Shown: positions 54,014 through 63,172 of the stretch, in pieces
Numbering within the stretch: position 1 is the first letter of the stretch
Layout of the letters: every line of letters begins with the position of its first letter
NCBI RefSeq assembly: GCF_001753205.1
Contig: NZ_CP017560.1
Location: 1,798,001-1,862,000 of the forward strand
Origin: Sporosarcina ureilytica
Lineage (GTDB): Bacteria > Bacillota > Bacilli > Bacillales_A > Planococcaceae
Length of the DNA stretch: 64,000 bases
Direction of reading: 5' to 3'
Translations under genes and position numbers: made by a program
The notes under the pieces: generated by a model
The model's database searches: none
Told to the model about the DNA's origin: nothing
The model's input: only the letters and a program-made list of their open reading frames with translations

Positions 54014-55549
54014 ATGAACTTGTTAGATAAAGATATTAAAGCGCAATTGGCCCAATACCTTGAAATGATGGAAGGCGACGTACTCTTAAAGCTAAGCGCT
54101 GGAACAGATAAGGTTTCGAATGAAATGATTGCATTAGTGGATGAATTGGCTTCTATGTCCTCTCATATTAAAGTGGAAAAAGCAGAATTAGAAAGAACAC
54201 CAAGCTTTAGCGTCAATCGTGTAGGTGAAGAAACTGGTGTTACATTTGCTGGTATTCCACTAGGCCATGAATTTACATCATTAGTTCTTGCTTTATTACA
54301 AGTAAGTGGTCGTGCACCAAGAGTCGATGAAAAAGTCATTGAGCAAGTGAAAAATCTTGAAGGTGAATACCATTTTGAATCATATATTAGCTTGAGCTGT
54401 CAAAACTGTCCGGAAGTTGTCCAAGCGTTAAACGTAATGAGCGTGTTAAATCCGAATATCACGCATACGATGATTGATGGTGCGGTGTTTAAAGAAGAAG
54501 TAGAAAGCAAAAATGTGATGGCCGTTCCAACGGTATTCTTAAATGGTGAGTCATTCTCAAGCGGGCGCCAGTCAATCGAAGAAATTCTCGCCAAATTGGG
54601 CAGTGGACCCGACGCATCCGAGTTTGAAAATAAAGAACCATTCGACGTTCTCGTTGTTGGGGGCGGTCCTGCGGGTGCGAGTGCCGCAATTTATGCAGCG
54701 CGTAAAGGCGTTCGTACAGGCATTGTAGCAGATCGTTTTGGTGGCCAAATTTTAGATACTGCAACGATTGAGAATTTTATTAGTGTAAATCGTACGGAAG
54801 GTCCAAAGCTTGCAGCGAGCCTTGAAGAACATGTTAAAGATTATAAGATTGATGTGATGAATTTACAAACAGCGACCGGATTAGAGAAGAAAGATATGTT
54901 TGAAATCGAACTCGAAAACGGTGCAGTGCTAAAGAGTAAATCTGTTATCCTCTCAACGGGTGCAAGCTGGCGTAACGTCGGGGTGCCTGGAGAAGCTGAA
55001 TTTAGAAACAAAGGTGTCGCGTACTGTCCACACTGTGATGGACCGTTATTTGAAGGAAAAGATATTGCTGTCATTGGCGGCGGTAACTCCGGTATCGAAG
55101 CGGCTATCGACCTCGCGGGAATTGTTAATCACGTAACTGTACTAGAGTTCGCGTCAGAACTAAAAGCAGATTCTGTTTTACAAGATCGTCTAAACAAACT
55201 TCCAAACGTAACTGTAATTAAAAATGCGCAAACGAAAGAAATTACTGGGACGGATAGCGTAAACGGGATTACATACATTGACCGTGATACAAATGAAGAA
55301 CACCATATCGAATTATCAGGTGTCTTCGTTCAAATCGGTCTTGTGCCAAATACAAACTGGTTAGAGAATGCAGTCGAGCGTAATAAATTTGGTGAAATCA
55401 TCGTAGACAAATTCGGTGCAACAAATGTACCGGGCGTATTTGGTGCAGGGGACTGTACAGATAGTGCTTATAAACAAATTATTATTTCGATGGGTTCAGG
55501 CGCAACGGCAGCTTTAAGTGCGTATGATCATATAGGGAAAACTGAATAA
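54014..55549 (+). CDS. ahpF: Alkyl hydroperoxide reductase subunit F (NADH:peroxiredoxin reductase)
   Basis: Flavoprotein that reduces AhpC with NADH. Start ATG 54014 follows AAGGAG and gives MNLLDKDIKAQL, as expected; the open frame upstream is not coding. The 511 residues include an N-terminal thioredoxin-like pair with CQNC near residue 133, a FAD-binding VVGGGPAGASAAIYAA near 217, the redox centre YCPHCDG near 340, and NAD-binding IGGGNSG. Length and order are standard. Confidence 0.97.
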   Translation: MNLLDKDIKAQLAQYLEMMEGDVLLKLSAGTDKVSNEMIALVDELASMSSHIKVEKAELERTPSFSVNRVGEETGVTFAGIPLGHEFTSLVLALLQVSGRAPRVDEKVIEQVKNLEGEYHFESYISLSCQNCPEVVQALNVMSVLNPNITHTMIDGAVFKEEVESKNVMAVPTVFLNGESFSSGRQSIEEILAKLGSGPDASEFENKEPFDVLVVGGGPAGASAAIYAARKGVRTGIVADRFGGQILDTATIENFISVNRTEGPKLAASLEEHVKDYKIDVMNLQTATGLEKKDMFEIELENGAVLKSKSVILSTGASWRNVGVPGEAEFRNKGVAYCPHCDGPLFEGKDIAVIGGGNSGIEAAIDLAGIVNHVTVLEFASELKADSVLQDRLNKLPNVTVIKNAQTKEITGTDSVNGITYIDRDTNEEHHIELSGVFVQIGLVPNTNWLENAVERNKFGEIIVDKFGATNVPGVFGAGDCTDSAYKQIIISMGSGATAALSAYDHIGKTE

Positions 55550-55554
55550 TGAAC

Positions 55555-55595
55555 AAAAGTGTAGTCTAGTCATGATGCTAGGCTACACTTTTTTG
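55555..55595. terminator. Bidirectional terminator after ahpF
   Basis: AAAAGTGTAG-CTAG pairs with CTAG-CTACACTTTTTT. It overlaps the last codons of the convergent permease gene. Confidence 0.85.
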
Positions 55596-56440
55596 CGCAT
55601 GAGGATTAATGAAAGACAAGAAAACACAATCGTCGTGCCAATTAAATAATACACGCTCCATCGGCTTTGGATTAGTACACCGTCCACCCGATAATGAACG
55701 CCCATACCTAATTGAAAAGATTCTTTCATGTCAATGGGGGCTTGTGCGAAAGCATCAAGCATAGCAGACTCCATCAAAATTTGGCGGAATAGGGATGCTG
55801 AATGTGAAACAGGAAATAATTTCACGATCGTTTGTAAATAATCTGGCAACGTACCTATCGGAATGTAAATACCTGCTAAAAAACCTAGAAGTGTTCCGAG
55901 CACTGTACTTGCCGCTGCAAAAGCATTGGATGTTTTAAAAAAAGAGACGATAAAAAGTACGATGGCACTACTTGACAGAACCGATAATAATATAACGCCA
56001 ATTAAGTAGGGCAAGTGCGACAGTGCGATTTGGGATTCACCTTTTAAATTAAAAAAGACATACGCTACAATTAATGTCGATAAACACATGACAAAACCAA
56101 CAAATAAAGCGCTTATAATATAGCCACCAACTAGCTTAGCTCTTGAAATTGGCGAAGCATAAAAATCCATATATCGTTTATTTGCTCGATCTTCAACTAA
56201 AATACCGAAAGCACCTAACGTCGTAGTCATCGAAGTAATGGCTAAAACACCTGCAAGAAACCACGAATGCAATAATGATTTTTTTGAAGGGAAATCAGGC
56301 AGTCCCTTAGATGTCACATCACCTAAAAAAAAGACGTACAACCCAATGAGTATGATAACGGCAAGCATCGAAAAGAAAACAGACGTCTTATCTCTAAAAT
56401 ATAATAAAATATTACGCTTTGTAAATGCTACCACCATCAT
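55583..56440 (-). CDS. ABC-2 type transporter permease
   Basis: A 285-residue membrane protein with six spans, the ABC-2 exporter fold (GILVEDRANKRYMDFYASPI near residue 80). Its start overlaps the ATPase stop by 4 nt, so they form a coupled two-gene exporter. Cargo unknown; such pairs export drugs, peptides or lipids. The gene ends inside the terminator shared with ahpF. Confidence 0.88.
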   Translation of the reverse strand: MMVVAFTKRNILLYFRDKTSVFFSMLAVIILIGLYVFFLGDVTSKGLPDFPSKKSLLHSWFLAGVLAITSMTTTLGAFGILVEDRANKRYMDFYASPISRAKLVGGYIISALFVGFVMCLSTLIVAYVFFNLKGESQIALSHLPYLIGVILLSVLSSSAIVLFIVSFFKTSNAFAAASTVLGTLLGFLAGIYIPIGTLPDYLQTIVKLFPVSHSASLFRQILMESAMLDAFAQAPIDMKESFQLGMGVHYRVDGVLIQSRWSVYYLIGTTIVFSCLSLILMRKKV

Positions 56441-57348
56441 TCACCTTTTTCCTTAGTTATCTTTAGAAAAACATCGTCTAAGCTAGACTTTTTCACTTCA
56501 AATGAAGCAATGTGTTCTTTATATTTTATTAATAAAGGTATAGCACACAATGTATCATTTAATGGAATGATAAAAAGAGTCTTTTCTTCTATAAATTGAG
56601 TGCTATTCTGGTCAAGAATCTCTTTAAAATTCACTGAATCAATCGGTGTAATAAAAAGTGAATCTGTCGAATAGTTATTTTTTAATTGTTCGGGTGTACC
56701 CTTTACGATAATTTCACTTTGATTCATTACAACGACATAATCGGAATTGGCTGCCTCCTCAATATAATGTGTCGTTAGAAAAACGGTCATTTTCGTTTCT
56801 TTTTGAAGTTGTAAAACAGTATTCCATAAACTGCTCCTGCTTTCTGCATCTAGTCCCGTCGTTGGTTCATCCAAAATTAAAATAGAAGGCGTGTGCAGGA
56901 GTGCACGTGCAATATCAGTACGTCGACGTTCACCTCCAGATAATTTACCATATGGTCTGTCAAGAAATGATTGTAGCCTAGTTAAAGTTGTCACTCTTTG
57001 AATCGCTTCTTTCAATTCCTTTTTTGACATGCTATATAATGCGCCACGAATTTCCAAGTTTTCTTTGACGGTTAACAATGGGTCTAGTAAGCTTTCTTGA
57101 AAGACGACCCCAATTTCTTGGCGTATCCGTGCGTCCTCTTTGCCGACCGTAAATCCTTTCACCTTTACCTCGCCTTTATCATGCTTTAACAAGGTTAATA
57201 AAATAGAAATTGTCGTTGATTTCCCGGCTCCATTCGTTCCTAAAAATGAAAATAGCGTACCTTCTTCAACGTGAAAGCTAATATTTTTAACAGCTTGCAC
57301 GTTCCCAAAGGATTTTGTTAAGCCATTTACTTCAATAATTTTTGTCAT
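56437..57348 (-). CDS. ABC exporter ATPase (DrrA/NatA-like)
   Basis: A 303-residue ATPase with Walker A FLGTNGAGKSTT near residue 36, signature LSGGERRRTDIARALL, Walker B ILILDEPTTGLD and HYIEEAANSDYV. The C-terminal 80 residues are a DrrA-type regulatory extension. GAGGTGCA ribosome site. Works with the ABC-2 permease that follows. Substrate not known. Confidence 0.9.
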   Translation of the reverse strand: MTKIIEVNGLTKSFGNVQAVKNISFHVEEGTLFSFLGTNGAGKSTTISILLTLLKHDKGEVKVKGFTVGKEDARIRQEIGVVFQESLLDPLLTVKENLEIRGALYSMSKKELKEAIQRVTTLTRLQSFLDRPYGKLSGGERRRTDIARALLHTPSILILDEPTTGLDAESRSSLWNTVLQLQKETKMTVFLTTHYIEEAANSDYVVVMNQSEIIVKGTPEQLKNNYSTDSLFITPIDSVNFKEILDQNSTQFIEEKTLFIIPLNDTLCAIPLLIKYKEHIASFEVKKSSLDDVFLKITKEKGE

Positions 57349-57635
57349 ATTTGCACCTCATTTTAATAATGAAGGTCTGTATTATTTACTCAAGAAGTTC
57401 GCTGAGATTTTCATAGACCTCGTGACATCTTATCGTAATTTCAACTGCATTATAAGATTAAGGATATCGATTGCCTTCATCACTTTTGAATGGTTGATTT
57501 AGTTAAATTGTACCATTCACATATAATTACGCAATGACACTTGGGATTACTCCTATCCTTTAAAGTAGGGGAGATTGAATTAAGATTTAGAAATTGATTT
57601 AATAACCTATCATCTACATGAAATGAGCGAAGTCA
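57349..57635. other. Intergenic region, nothing recognised
   Basis: About 290 AT-rich bp between the divergent ABC exporter and yfmR; no ORF with a ribosome site and no clear RNA structure was seen before the yfmR promoter. Confidence 0.35.
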
Positions 57636-57664
57636 TTCAAATACGCACTTAATTCGGTTATAAT
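57636..57664 (+). promoter_or_regulatory. Promoter of ABC-F gene
   Basis: TTCAAA (57636-57641), 17-bp spacer, TATAAT (57659-57664). Confidence 0.55.
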
Positions 57665-57699
57665 AGATGTACGTATGTTTTAGAAATGGAAGTGAATCA

Positions 57700-59586
57700 A
57701 TGAGTCAATTGATCGTTGAAAAATTGTCCCATACCATCGGGGCGAAAACATTATTTAAAGAAATTGATTTTACGATAACAAGCGGAGAGAAAGTAGGGCT
57801 AATTGGTATCAATGGTACAGGTAAATCTACCTTACTGTCGATACTAGCGGGACTTGATGATGCAGATTCAATCACGATGGACCACCCGAATGATTACCGC
57901 ATCGTTTATTTGCCGCAAGAGCCTGAAGTTGACCCTAAACTAACTGTGTTAGAGACGGTGTTTAAAAGCGATGCTCCTTTAATTCAGATGAACTTAGCTT
58001 ATGAATATGCGGTACAAGCACTAACGGAAGACCCGGCTAATGAAGAAATCCAAAAGCAATTTGAAATCGTTCAAAATGAAATGGATACAAACGGAGGATG
58101 GGACTTAAACTCACAAGCGAGAACCATTTTAACGCGTCTTGGGATTACGACATTCGATAAAAAAATGGGTGAGTTATCAGGCGGACAACAAAAAAGAGTA
58201 GCACTTGCAAAAGTACTGATTGAACCATCTGATTTATTATTGTTAGATGAACCGACAAACCATTTAGACGTTGAATCTATCACTTGGCTCCAAGATTACT
58301 TAATGAACGAACAAGCGGCGGTTATTTTTGTTACGCATGACCGTTACTTTTTGGATGCTGTTTCTACGCATATTTATGAATTGGCGGACCAACAATTATA
58401 TACCCATACCGGCAACTATGGTGATTTTATTGAATCAAAAGCATTGCGTGAAGAAATGCAAGCAGCGACAGAGAGTAAGTTACAAAATCGTTTCCGTGCC
58501 GAATTAAAATGGATAAAGCGCGGCGCACGGGCAAGATCGACGAAACAAAAAGCAAGAATTGGACGATTCGAAGAACTAAAAGAACAAGTGAAAAAAGACA
58601 ATGTCAATGAAGAAATGGATGCGAACTTGAAGACGACAAGACTTGGCAGAAAAGTGATTGAAGCAACAAATCTCTCTAAGTCATTTGGCGATAAAAAAGT
58701 CATCGATAAATTTTCATGTTTACTCCAATCAGGAGACCGTATTGCTATTGTTGGACCAAATGGAGTAGGTAAGACGACATTGCTCAATTTGTTTTCCGGA
58801 GAAATTACTCCAGATGCCGGAGAATTGGAAAAAGGGTCAACGGTAAAAATCGCTCATTTTCATCAGCATATTCCCAAAATGGATGACCATAAAAGGATGA
58901 TAGAATATATTCGTGAAACGTCAAACGATATTGAAGATGCTAGTGGGCAACGCATTTCGGCTTCACAAATGCTGGAGAGATTTTTATTCCCTTCTCGTGT
59001 TCACGGCACACTCATTGAAAAATTATCCGGCGGCGAAAGAAAACGATTGTATTTATTGAAGTTGTTAATGGAACAGCCAAATGTTCTTTTATTAGATGAG
59101 CCAACAAATGATTTAGACATAGACACATTGTCTATTTTGGAAGATTTTATTGAAACATTTCCAGGCGTCGTGCTAACGATTTCTCATGATCGATTCTTTT
59201 TAGACCGAACATCTTCTAAACTTTGGGTGTTAGATGGAACAGGGAAAGTTGACATACAAGATGGGGTTTATACAGATTACTTAGAAACGCTATATCAAGC
59301 TGAAGAAACGCCAGAAAAGCAACCGGAAGTTGAACCTAAAAAAGTTGAGAAAACAGTCTCAAAGAAAAGAATGTCCTATATGGAAAGGAAAGAGTGGGAC
59401 ACCATTGAACAAGAAATTGAGACCATTGAAATGAAAATCGAAGAAATTGAAACAGAAATGGAGTCAGCAGGCTCAGATTACGATAAACTAAGAGAACTGA
59501 CCATTCAATTAGAAGAGAAAACAGCAGAGTATGAAAGATTATTTGAACGTTGGTCTTATTTGCAAGAATTACAGGAAAATATGTAG
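57700..59586 (+). CDS. yfmR: ABC-F translation factor (Uup/YfmR type)
   Basis: Cytosolic twin-ATPase protein that acts on ribosomes; B. subtilis YfmR helps stalled ribosomes alongside EF-P. Start ATG 57700 with GGAAGTGA upstream. The 628 residues contain two ABC cassettes (GINGTGKST near 36 with LSGGQQKRVAL; GPNGVGKTT near 350 with LSGGERKRLYL), an interdomain linker with RRARSTKQKAR-type basic stretch, and a C-terminal Glu-rich coiled coil from about 560. No membrane segments. The coiled coil is the mark of the Uup class. Confidence 0.9.
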   Translation: MSQLIVEKLSHTIGAKTLFKEIDFTITSGEKVGLIGINGTGKSTLLSILAGLDDADSITMDHPNDYRIVYLPQEPEVDPKLTVLETVFKSDAPLIQMNLAYEYAVQALTEDPANEEIQKQFEIVQNEMDTNGGWDLNSQARTILTRLGITTFDKKMGELSGGQQKRVALAKVLIEPSDLLLLDEPTNHLDVESITWLQDYLMNEQAAVIFVTHDRYFLDAVSTHIYELADQQLYTHTGNYGDFIESKALREEMQAATESKLQNRFRAELKWIKRGARARSTKQKARIGRFEELKEQVKKDNVNEEMDANLKTTRLGRKVIEATNLSKSFGDKKVIDKFSCLLQSGDRIAIVGPNGVGKTTLLNLFSGEITPDAGELEKGSTVKIAHFHQHIPKMDDHKRMIEYIRETSNDIEDASGQRISASQMLERFLFPSRVHGTLIEKLSGGERKRLYLLKLLMEQPNVLLLDEPTNDLDIDTLSILEDFIETFPGVVLTISHDRFFLDRTSSKLWVLDGTGKVDIQDGVYTDYLETLYQAEETPEKQPEVEPKKVEKTVSKKRMSYMERKEWDTIEQEIETIEMKIEEIETEMESAGSDYDKLRELTIQLEEKTAEYERLFERWSYLQELQENM

Positions 59587-59599
59587 GAGGAGTTTATAC

Positions 59600-59860
59600 A
59601 TGAAAATTACATCAATTGAACGAACGCCAAATCCAAACTCAATGAGGATTGTTTTTGATACTGAGCTACCGGCAGGGACTAGTTATAATTATAAAAAAAG
59701 TGATGCAGACAATGCAATTGAACCAGCCGCATCTTTGTTAAAAGTTAATGGTGTTGAAGGAATTTATCACGTGATGAACTTTATGGCCGTGGAAAGAAGC
59801 GGAGACGTTGACTGGGATGTCATCATTCCTGAAATAGAAAAAGCCATCGACAATCAATAA
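59600..59860 (+). CDS. Stand-alone Nfu-N (NifU N-terminal-like) domain protein
   Basis: An 86-residue protein starting at ATG 59600 behind TAGGAGGAG. The Nfu N-terminal domain is visible as ERTPNPNSMRIVF and GIYHVMNFMAVERSGDVDW. It lacks the CxxC iron-sulfur domain. It is very similar to the first 85 residues of the next gene, so it looks like a tandem domain duplicate. Probably an operon with yfmR and ypgR. Confidence 0.85.
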   Translation: MKITSIERTPNPNSMRIVFDTELPAGTSYNYKKSDADNAIEPAASLLKVNGVEGIYHVMNFMAVERSGDVDWDVIIPEIEKAIDNQ

Positions 59861-59878
59861 AATGGGGAGGACTTTCAA

Positions 59879-61012
59879 TTGAAAATCATTACGATTGAAC
59901 CAACGCCGAGTCCAAACTCGATGAAAATTGTTTTAAATACAGAATTACCAGCTGGCACGAGTCATAATTATAAAAAAAGTGATGCAGAAACTGCGCCACA
60001 TCCGATGTCTGAGTTGCTCCAAGTAAATGGCATCCGTGGAATTTATCATGTCATGAACTTTATGGCGGTAGAACGAGCTGGAAATGTTCCTTGGGAAGCA
60101 ATTTTAGCTGACATACAAAACATCATAAATGACGATGAAAAAGTAGAACATTCAGCGACTGAAGAACAAGTGGATGACAAATACGGGGAAGTTTATGTTC
60201 ATGTCCAAACGTATAAGGATATCCCACTGCAAGTAAAAGTATTTGATAGCGCATCAGAAGCGCGTTTTGGGTTAAGTGACCGTTTTGTAAAAGCAATGGA
60301 AGTTGTCCATAGTTCAGAAGTAGAGAACTATATTTTACTTCGAAAGTGGGCGGATTATGGCATTCGCTATGGTGAAAAAGAGGAGATTGGAGAAATCGTT
60401 GTCCAAGAAATCGAAGCTGCTTATCCTGATGAACGATTGCAAGAAATTATCAATCAGTCAAATGAAGGAAACGATGAACACGTTGTGCGCGGCCGAAAAG
60501 TAACTTTAGACGAATTTCAAGTGGATGAATGGGAAAAGCGTTTCCAATTACTTGATCAAATGCCTGACCCTGACATGTCAGATGCACCGCTCTTGGATGC
60601 AGCTCTAAATGATGAGAAAATGTCTATTCGTAGACTAGCAACTGTTTATCTCGGTATGATTGAAGATAAAGCAGTTGTTCCGTATATCGAAAAGGCTTTA
60701 AAAGATAAAAGTTGGGCGGTAAGACGAACAGCAGGAGATTGCATGAGTGACCTTGGTTTTGAAGAGTTTGAGGAAGCAGCAATTGAGCTACTTCAAGATC
60801 GCAATAAACTCGTACGTTGGCGTGCAGCGATGTTTTTATTTGAAACAGGTACTGAGAACGCATTACCTGCATTAAAAGATGCTGAAAATGATCCAGAATT
60901 CGAAGTTAAACTTCAAATTCGCATGGCCATTGCGAGAATTTCTGAAGGAGAAGAAGCACAAGGTTCTATCTGGAGACAGATGACTGAACTGCGTACGGGT
61001 GCAAAAGAATAA
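59879..61012 (+). CDS. ypgR: Conserved virulence factor C family (YpgR)
   Basis: The 377-residue protein matches YpgR/CvfC in length and plan: an Nfu-N domain (1-85, EPTPSPNSMKIVL), an intermediate region, and C-terminal HEAT-like repeats (SIRRLATVYLGMIEDKAVVP, then WAVRRTAGDCMSDLG and LVRWRAAMFLFETG). TTG start behind GGGGAGG, 18 nt after the preceding gene. S. aureus CvfC affects virulence; the molecular role is unclear. Confidence 0.87.
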   Translation: MKIITIEPTPSPNSMKIVLNTELPAGTSHNYKKSDAETAPHPMSELLQVNGIRGIYHVMNFMAVERAGNVPWEAILADIQNIINDDEKVEHSATEEQVDDKYGEVYVHVQTYKDIPLQVKVFDSASEARFGLSDRFVKAMEVVHSSEVENYILLRKWADYGIRYGEKEEIGEIVVQEIEAAYPDERLQEIINQSNEGNDEHVVRGRKVTLDEFQVDEWEKRFQLLDQMPDPDMSDAPLLDAALNDEKMSIRRLATVYLGMIEDKAVVPYIEKALKDKSWAVRRTAGDCMSDLGFEEFEEAAIELLQDRNKLVRWRAAMFLFETGTENALPALKDAENDPEFEVKLQIRMAIARISEGEEAQGSIWRQMTELRTGAKE

Positions 61013-61034
61013 TTACGCGTTGTGTATGAAGATG

Positions 61035-61074
61035 AAACTGCGATTCGCTTACAAATGTGAGTGAATCGCAGTTT
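61035..61074 (+). terminator. Terminator after ypgR
   Basis: AAACTGCGATTC-GCT pairs with AGT-GAATCGCAGTTT, followed by ATTTAT. Confidence 0.8.
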
Positions 61075-61221
61075 ATTTATACCAGTATATCTTGACGGCC
61101 AAGAGCAATATAATCGCTGCAAATAAAGTTTGGTATCAGCTTATGAAACTAAACATTGTTTAAAACGTCTCTATAAGTCATAGAATAATTCATTATCTAT
61201 TTTGAGAGGAAGTTACACAAT

Positions 61222-61647
61222 TTGAGGTTTATTAAATTTTTATTTAAAACGGTCATCATTATGGCTGTGTTAGGCGTAGGGGTTTACTTTATTGGTACGC
61301 ATTTCTTATCGGCGAAAGTTGCAGACGTCGTTACGGAAGAACTTGAAAAAAGCGGCCAACTAGACGAGGCGAGACGTTTTGTTGACCAAACACCTGAATT
61401 GAAGCAAATGCTTGAAAGTAGTGCTAACGTTGACACAAGCACACTACCTTTTACTACAAAAGGAGAGGCTGTTCAAACAGTTGTTAAAAAAGTAGGCATT
61501 CGCGAATTGCAGTCTATCCAAAGTCGTTATGAAAATGGGATGTCGCCAGCAGAACAAGTTCAACTAATACATGAACTTGAAGGTAAATTAACAGAAGATG
61601 AGGCAACTGCTTTAAAATATATCATTTATAACGAATTGTATAAGTAA
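61222..61647 (+). CDS. Hypothetical membrane-anchored or secreted protein (141 aa)
   Basis: TTG start behind GAGAGGAAG. It begins MRFIKFLFKTVIIMAVLGVG, a signal anchor of about 20 residues, followed by a soluble helical part (TEELEKSGQLDEARRFVDQT; MSPAEQVQLIHELEG). No lipobox and no recognised domain. Transcribed between ypgR and the bacilliredoxin gene. Function unknown. Confidence 0.7.
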   Translation: MRFIKFLFKTVIIMAVLGVGVYFIGTHFLSAKVADVVTEELEKSGQLDEARRFVDQTPELKQMLESSANVDTSTLPFTTKGEAVQTVVKKVGIRELQSIQSRYENGMSPAEQVQLIHELEGKLTEDEATALKYIIYNELYK

Positions 61648-61790
61648 ACGAGAAATCCACATCGATCTGCTCGTTATAAATTTTAAGCGTTTTAAATAAG
61701 TTATCGATTTTTGAGATGGTTCACTTTAAATTCGAATTGAATTCTGTATGATATTAGTAAAGCATTGCTGATTTTGAAAGGAGAATTATT

Positions 61791-62228
61791 ATGAACGCAT
61801 ACGAAGAATTTATGCAAAGTGTTTACAAACCGATGCGTGAACATTTAGTTTTTGCCGGTTTTACGGAATTAGTGACAGAGGAAGACGTACAAGGAAAGAT
61901 GGATTCAATAGAAGGTACAGCTCTTATTGTCATCAATTCAGTTTGTGGATGTGCAGCGGGGCAAGCGCGTCCAGCTGTCATTGAAGCATTACAGGAGGTT
62001 GAACATCAACCAACGCATCTCTTTACTGTATTTGCGGGTCAAGATAAAGAAGCAACTGCAAAAATGCGTGAATACTTCCCGGAAGTGCCGCCAAGTTCAC
62101 CATCCATTGCACTTTGGAAAGATGGCGAATTAGCCTATTTTATGCCTAGAGAAGAAATTGAAATCAATCAGATGGAAACGATTAAAGAGCACCTACTAGG
62201 AGTGTTGAAACAATTCATAACGGCGTAG
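61791..62228 (+). CDS. brxA: Bacilliredoxin BrxA/BrxB family
   Basis: Cytosolic thiol-disulfide protein that removes bacillithiol from proteins. At 145 residues it has the diagnostic CGC motif in SVCGCAAGQARPA near residue 53. GAAAGGAG ribosome site. The YphP/BrxA form is suggested by its position next to ypgR. Its 3' end overlaps the reading frame of the following methyltransferase. Confidence 0.93.
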   Translation: MNAYEEFMQSVYKPMREHLVFAGFTELVTEEDVQGKMDSIEGTALIVINSVCGCAAGQARPAVIEALQEVEHQPTHLFTVFAGQDKEATAKMREYFPEVPPSSPSIALWKDGELAYFMPREEIEINQMETIKEHLLGVLKQFITA

Positions 62229-63007
62229 AAACAATTATTACGACAGGTGGGAGACCGGATGAAGTATCCCGTAAATTAGCATTAGACGCTTCGATAGAAC
62301 TGCAGTATAAGTTTGTTGAACGAAATAAGCGCTCCATTGCACGGTTGCAAAAGGACTGTAATAGTGCAGTCTTAGTAGCGGGACACAATCGATATGAATT
62401 GTATCGACAAGGGATGGAAAAGCCTTTTTTCTTTCATCCCAATTCTGCCGCATACCGCATGAAAAGATTATTAAAAGGTGACATGGACCCGCTTATTGGC
62501 GTTTCGGAATTGAAAGAAGGAGATTCATTTCTCGATTGTACGCTTGGACTTGCATCGGATAGTATAATTGCTAGTTTTACGGTAGGAGAGAAAGGTCGAA
62601 TTCTAGGGCTAGAAGGAGACAAAGACGTTGCGTTTATCGTGGAAAAAGGGCTTAAAGCATTTCCGACTTCATTAGAAGAAATGCAGCATGCAATGCAACG
62701 AATTGAAGTAAAACAAATAGACGCCATTTCCTTTTTAGAGTATGAACAGGATTGTAGTTGGGACATCGTGTATATCGACCCGATGTTTAGTGCCCCGATA
62801 GATGAATCTTCTAATTTCACACCATTGCGACAAGTAGGTTTACTAGGTCAATTAAGTGAAAAGTGGATTGAAGAAGCTTACCGTGTCTGCAAACGACGTG
62901 TCATTATTAAGGATCATTTTAATTCTTTAGTTTTTGAGCAGTTTAAATTCCGACAGATTGTAAGACCGAACACGAAGTTTCATTTTGGTTACTTGTCGAA
63001 GGAATAA
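62213..63007 (+). CDS. Class I SAM-dependent methyltransferase (YpiP-like), non-standard start
   Basis: The methyltransferase core is clear: LDCTLGLASDSIIAS motif I near the middle and VYIDPMF as the acidic/DP motif. The frame is open from 62186 with no ATG, GTG or TTG until TTG 62345, which has no ribosome site and would cut off a coding-like stretch (ITTGGRPDEVSRKLALD). The best ribosome site, AGGAG at 62198-62202 inside brxA, points to an ATT at 62213. So the start is given as ATT 62213, with TTG 62345 as the alternative. Substrate unknown. Confidence 0.72.
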   Translation: MHNGVETIITTGGRPDEVSRKLALDASIELQYKFVERNKRSIARLQKDCNSAVLVAGHNRYELYRQGMEKPFFFHPNSAAYRMKRLLKGDMDPLIGVSELKEGDSFLDCTLGLASDSIIASFTVGEKGRILGLEGDKDVAFIVEKGLKAFPTSLEEMQHAMQRIEVKQIDAISFLEYEQDCSWDIVYIDPMFSAPIDESSNFTPLRQVGLLGQLSEKWIEEAYRVCKRRVIIKDHFNSLVFEQFKFRQIVRPNTKFHFGYLSKE

Positions 63008-63053
63008 AAAAAGGCTATCTGGCTTTGGGTACCAAAGCCAGATAGCCTTTTTG
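63008..63053. terminator. Bidirectional terminator after methyltransferase
   Basis: AAAAAGGCTATCTGGCTTTG pairs nearly perfectly with CAAAGCCAGATAGCCTTTTT around GGTAC. It also ends the minus-strand mini-ORF transcript. Confidence 0.92.
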
Positions 63054-63061
63054 TCTTGCTT

Positions 63062-63140
63062 CAGGCACTAGAAATTCGGGTCATAAGCTAGGTTGATTCC
63101 GCGACAAAGAGCACCACGCCACCACCCTATCTTATGCCTG
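63062..63140 (-). ncRNA. Possible structured RNA in minus-strand transcript
   Basis: On the minus strand CAGGC (63140-63136) pairs with GCCTG (63066-63062), and inside it CATAAGATAGG pairs with CCTAGCTTATG (63126-63136 with 63082-63092, one mismatch). The enclosed loop contains GGTGGTGGCGTGGTGC. The region overlaps the second mini-ORF, so either RNA or peptide could be functional. Not a named RNA family to my knowledge. Confidence 0.4.
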
Positions 63141-63145
63141 TCCAT
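63068..63145 (-). CDS. Second mini-ORF (25 aa), possible peptide
   Basis: ATG 63145 to TAG 63068, exactly as long as the first mini-ORF. Its start region TTACAGATGGA and a GAAGG element repeat those of the first. The peptide is basic and aromatic (KIGWWRGALCRGINLAY) without a membrane span. Whether it is translated is uncertain, since the same bases fold into the structured element. Confidence 0.3.
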   Translation of the reverse strand: MDRHKIGWWRGALCRGINLAYDPNF

Positions 63146-63172
63146 CTGTAAGCGCCTTCAGTTTTTCTGTGA

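Noticed and set aside
58416-58787. 123-codon open frame on the minus strand opposite yfmR
   Set aside because: No ribosome site or family; it is a shadow of the strongly coding plus strand. The same applies to other long antisense frames, for example 38519-39031.
63062-63140. Resemblance of TATGACCCGAA on the minus strand to the end of the ydaO c-di-AMP riboswitch
   Set aside because: The GGGGAACC and GTCAGCTAACC parts are missing and the gene downstream on that strand is absent; only a partial string match.
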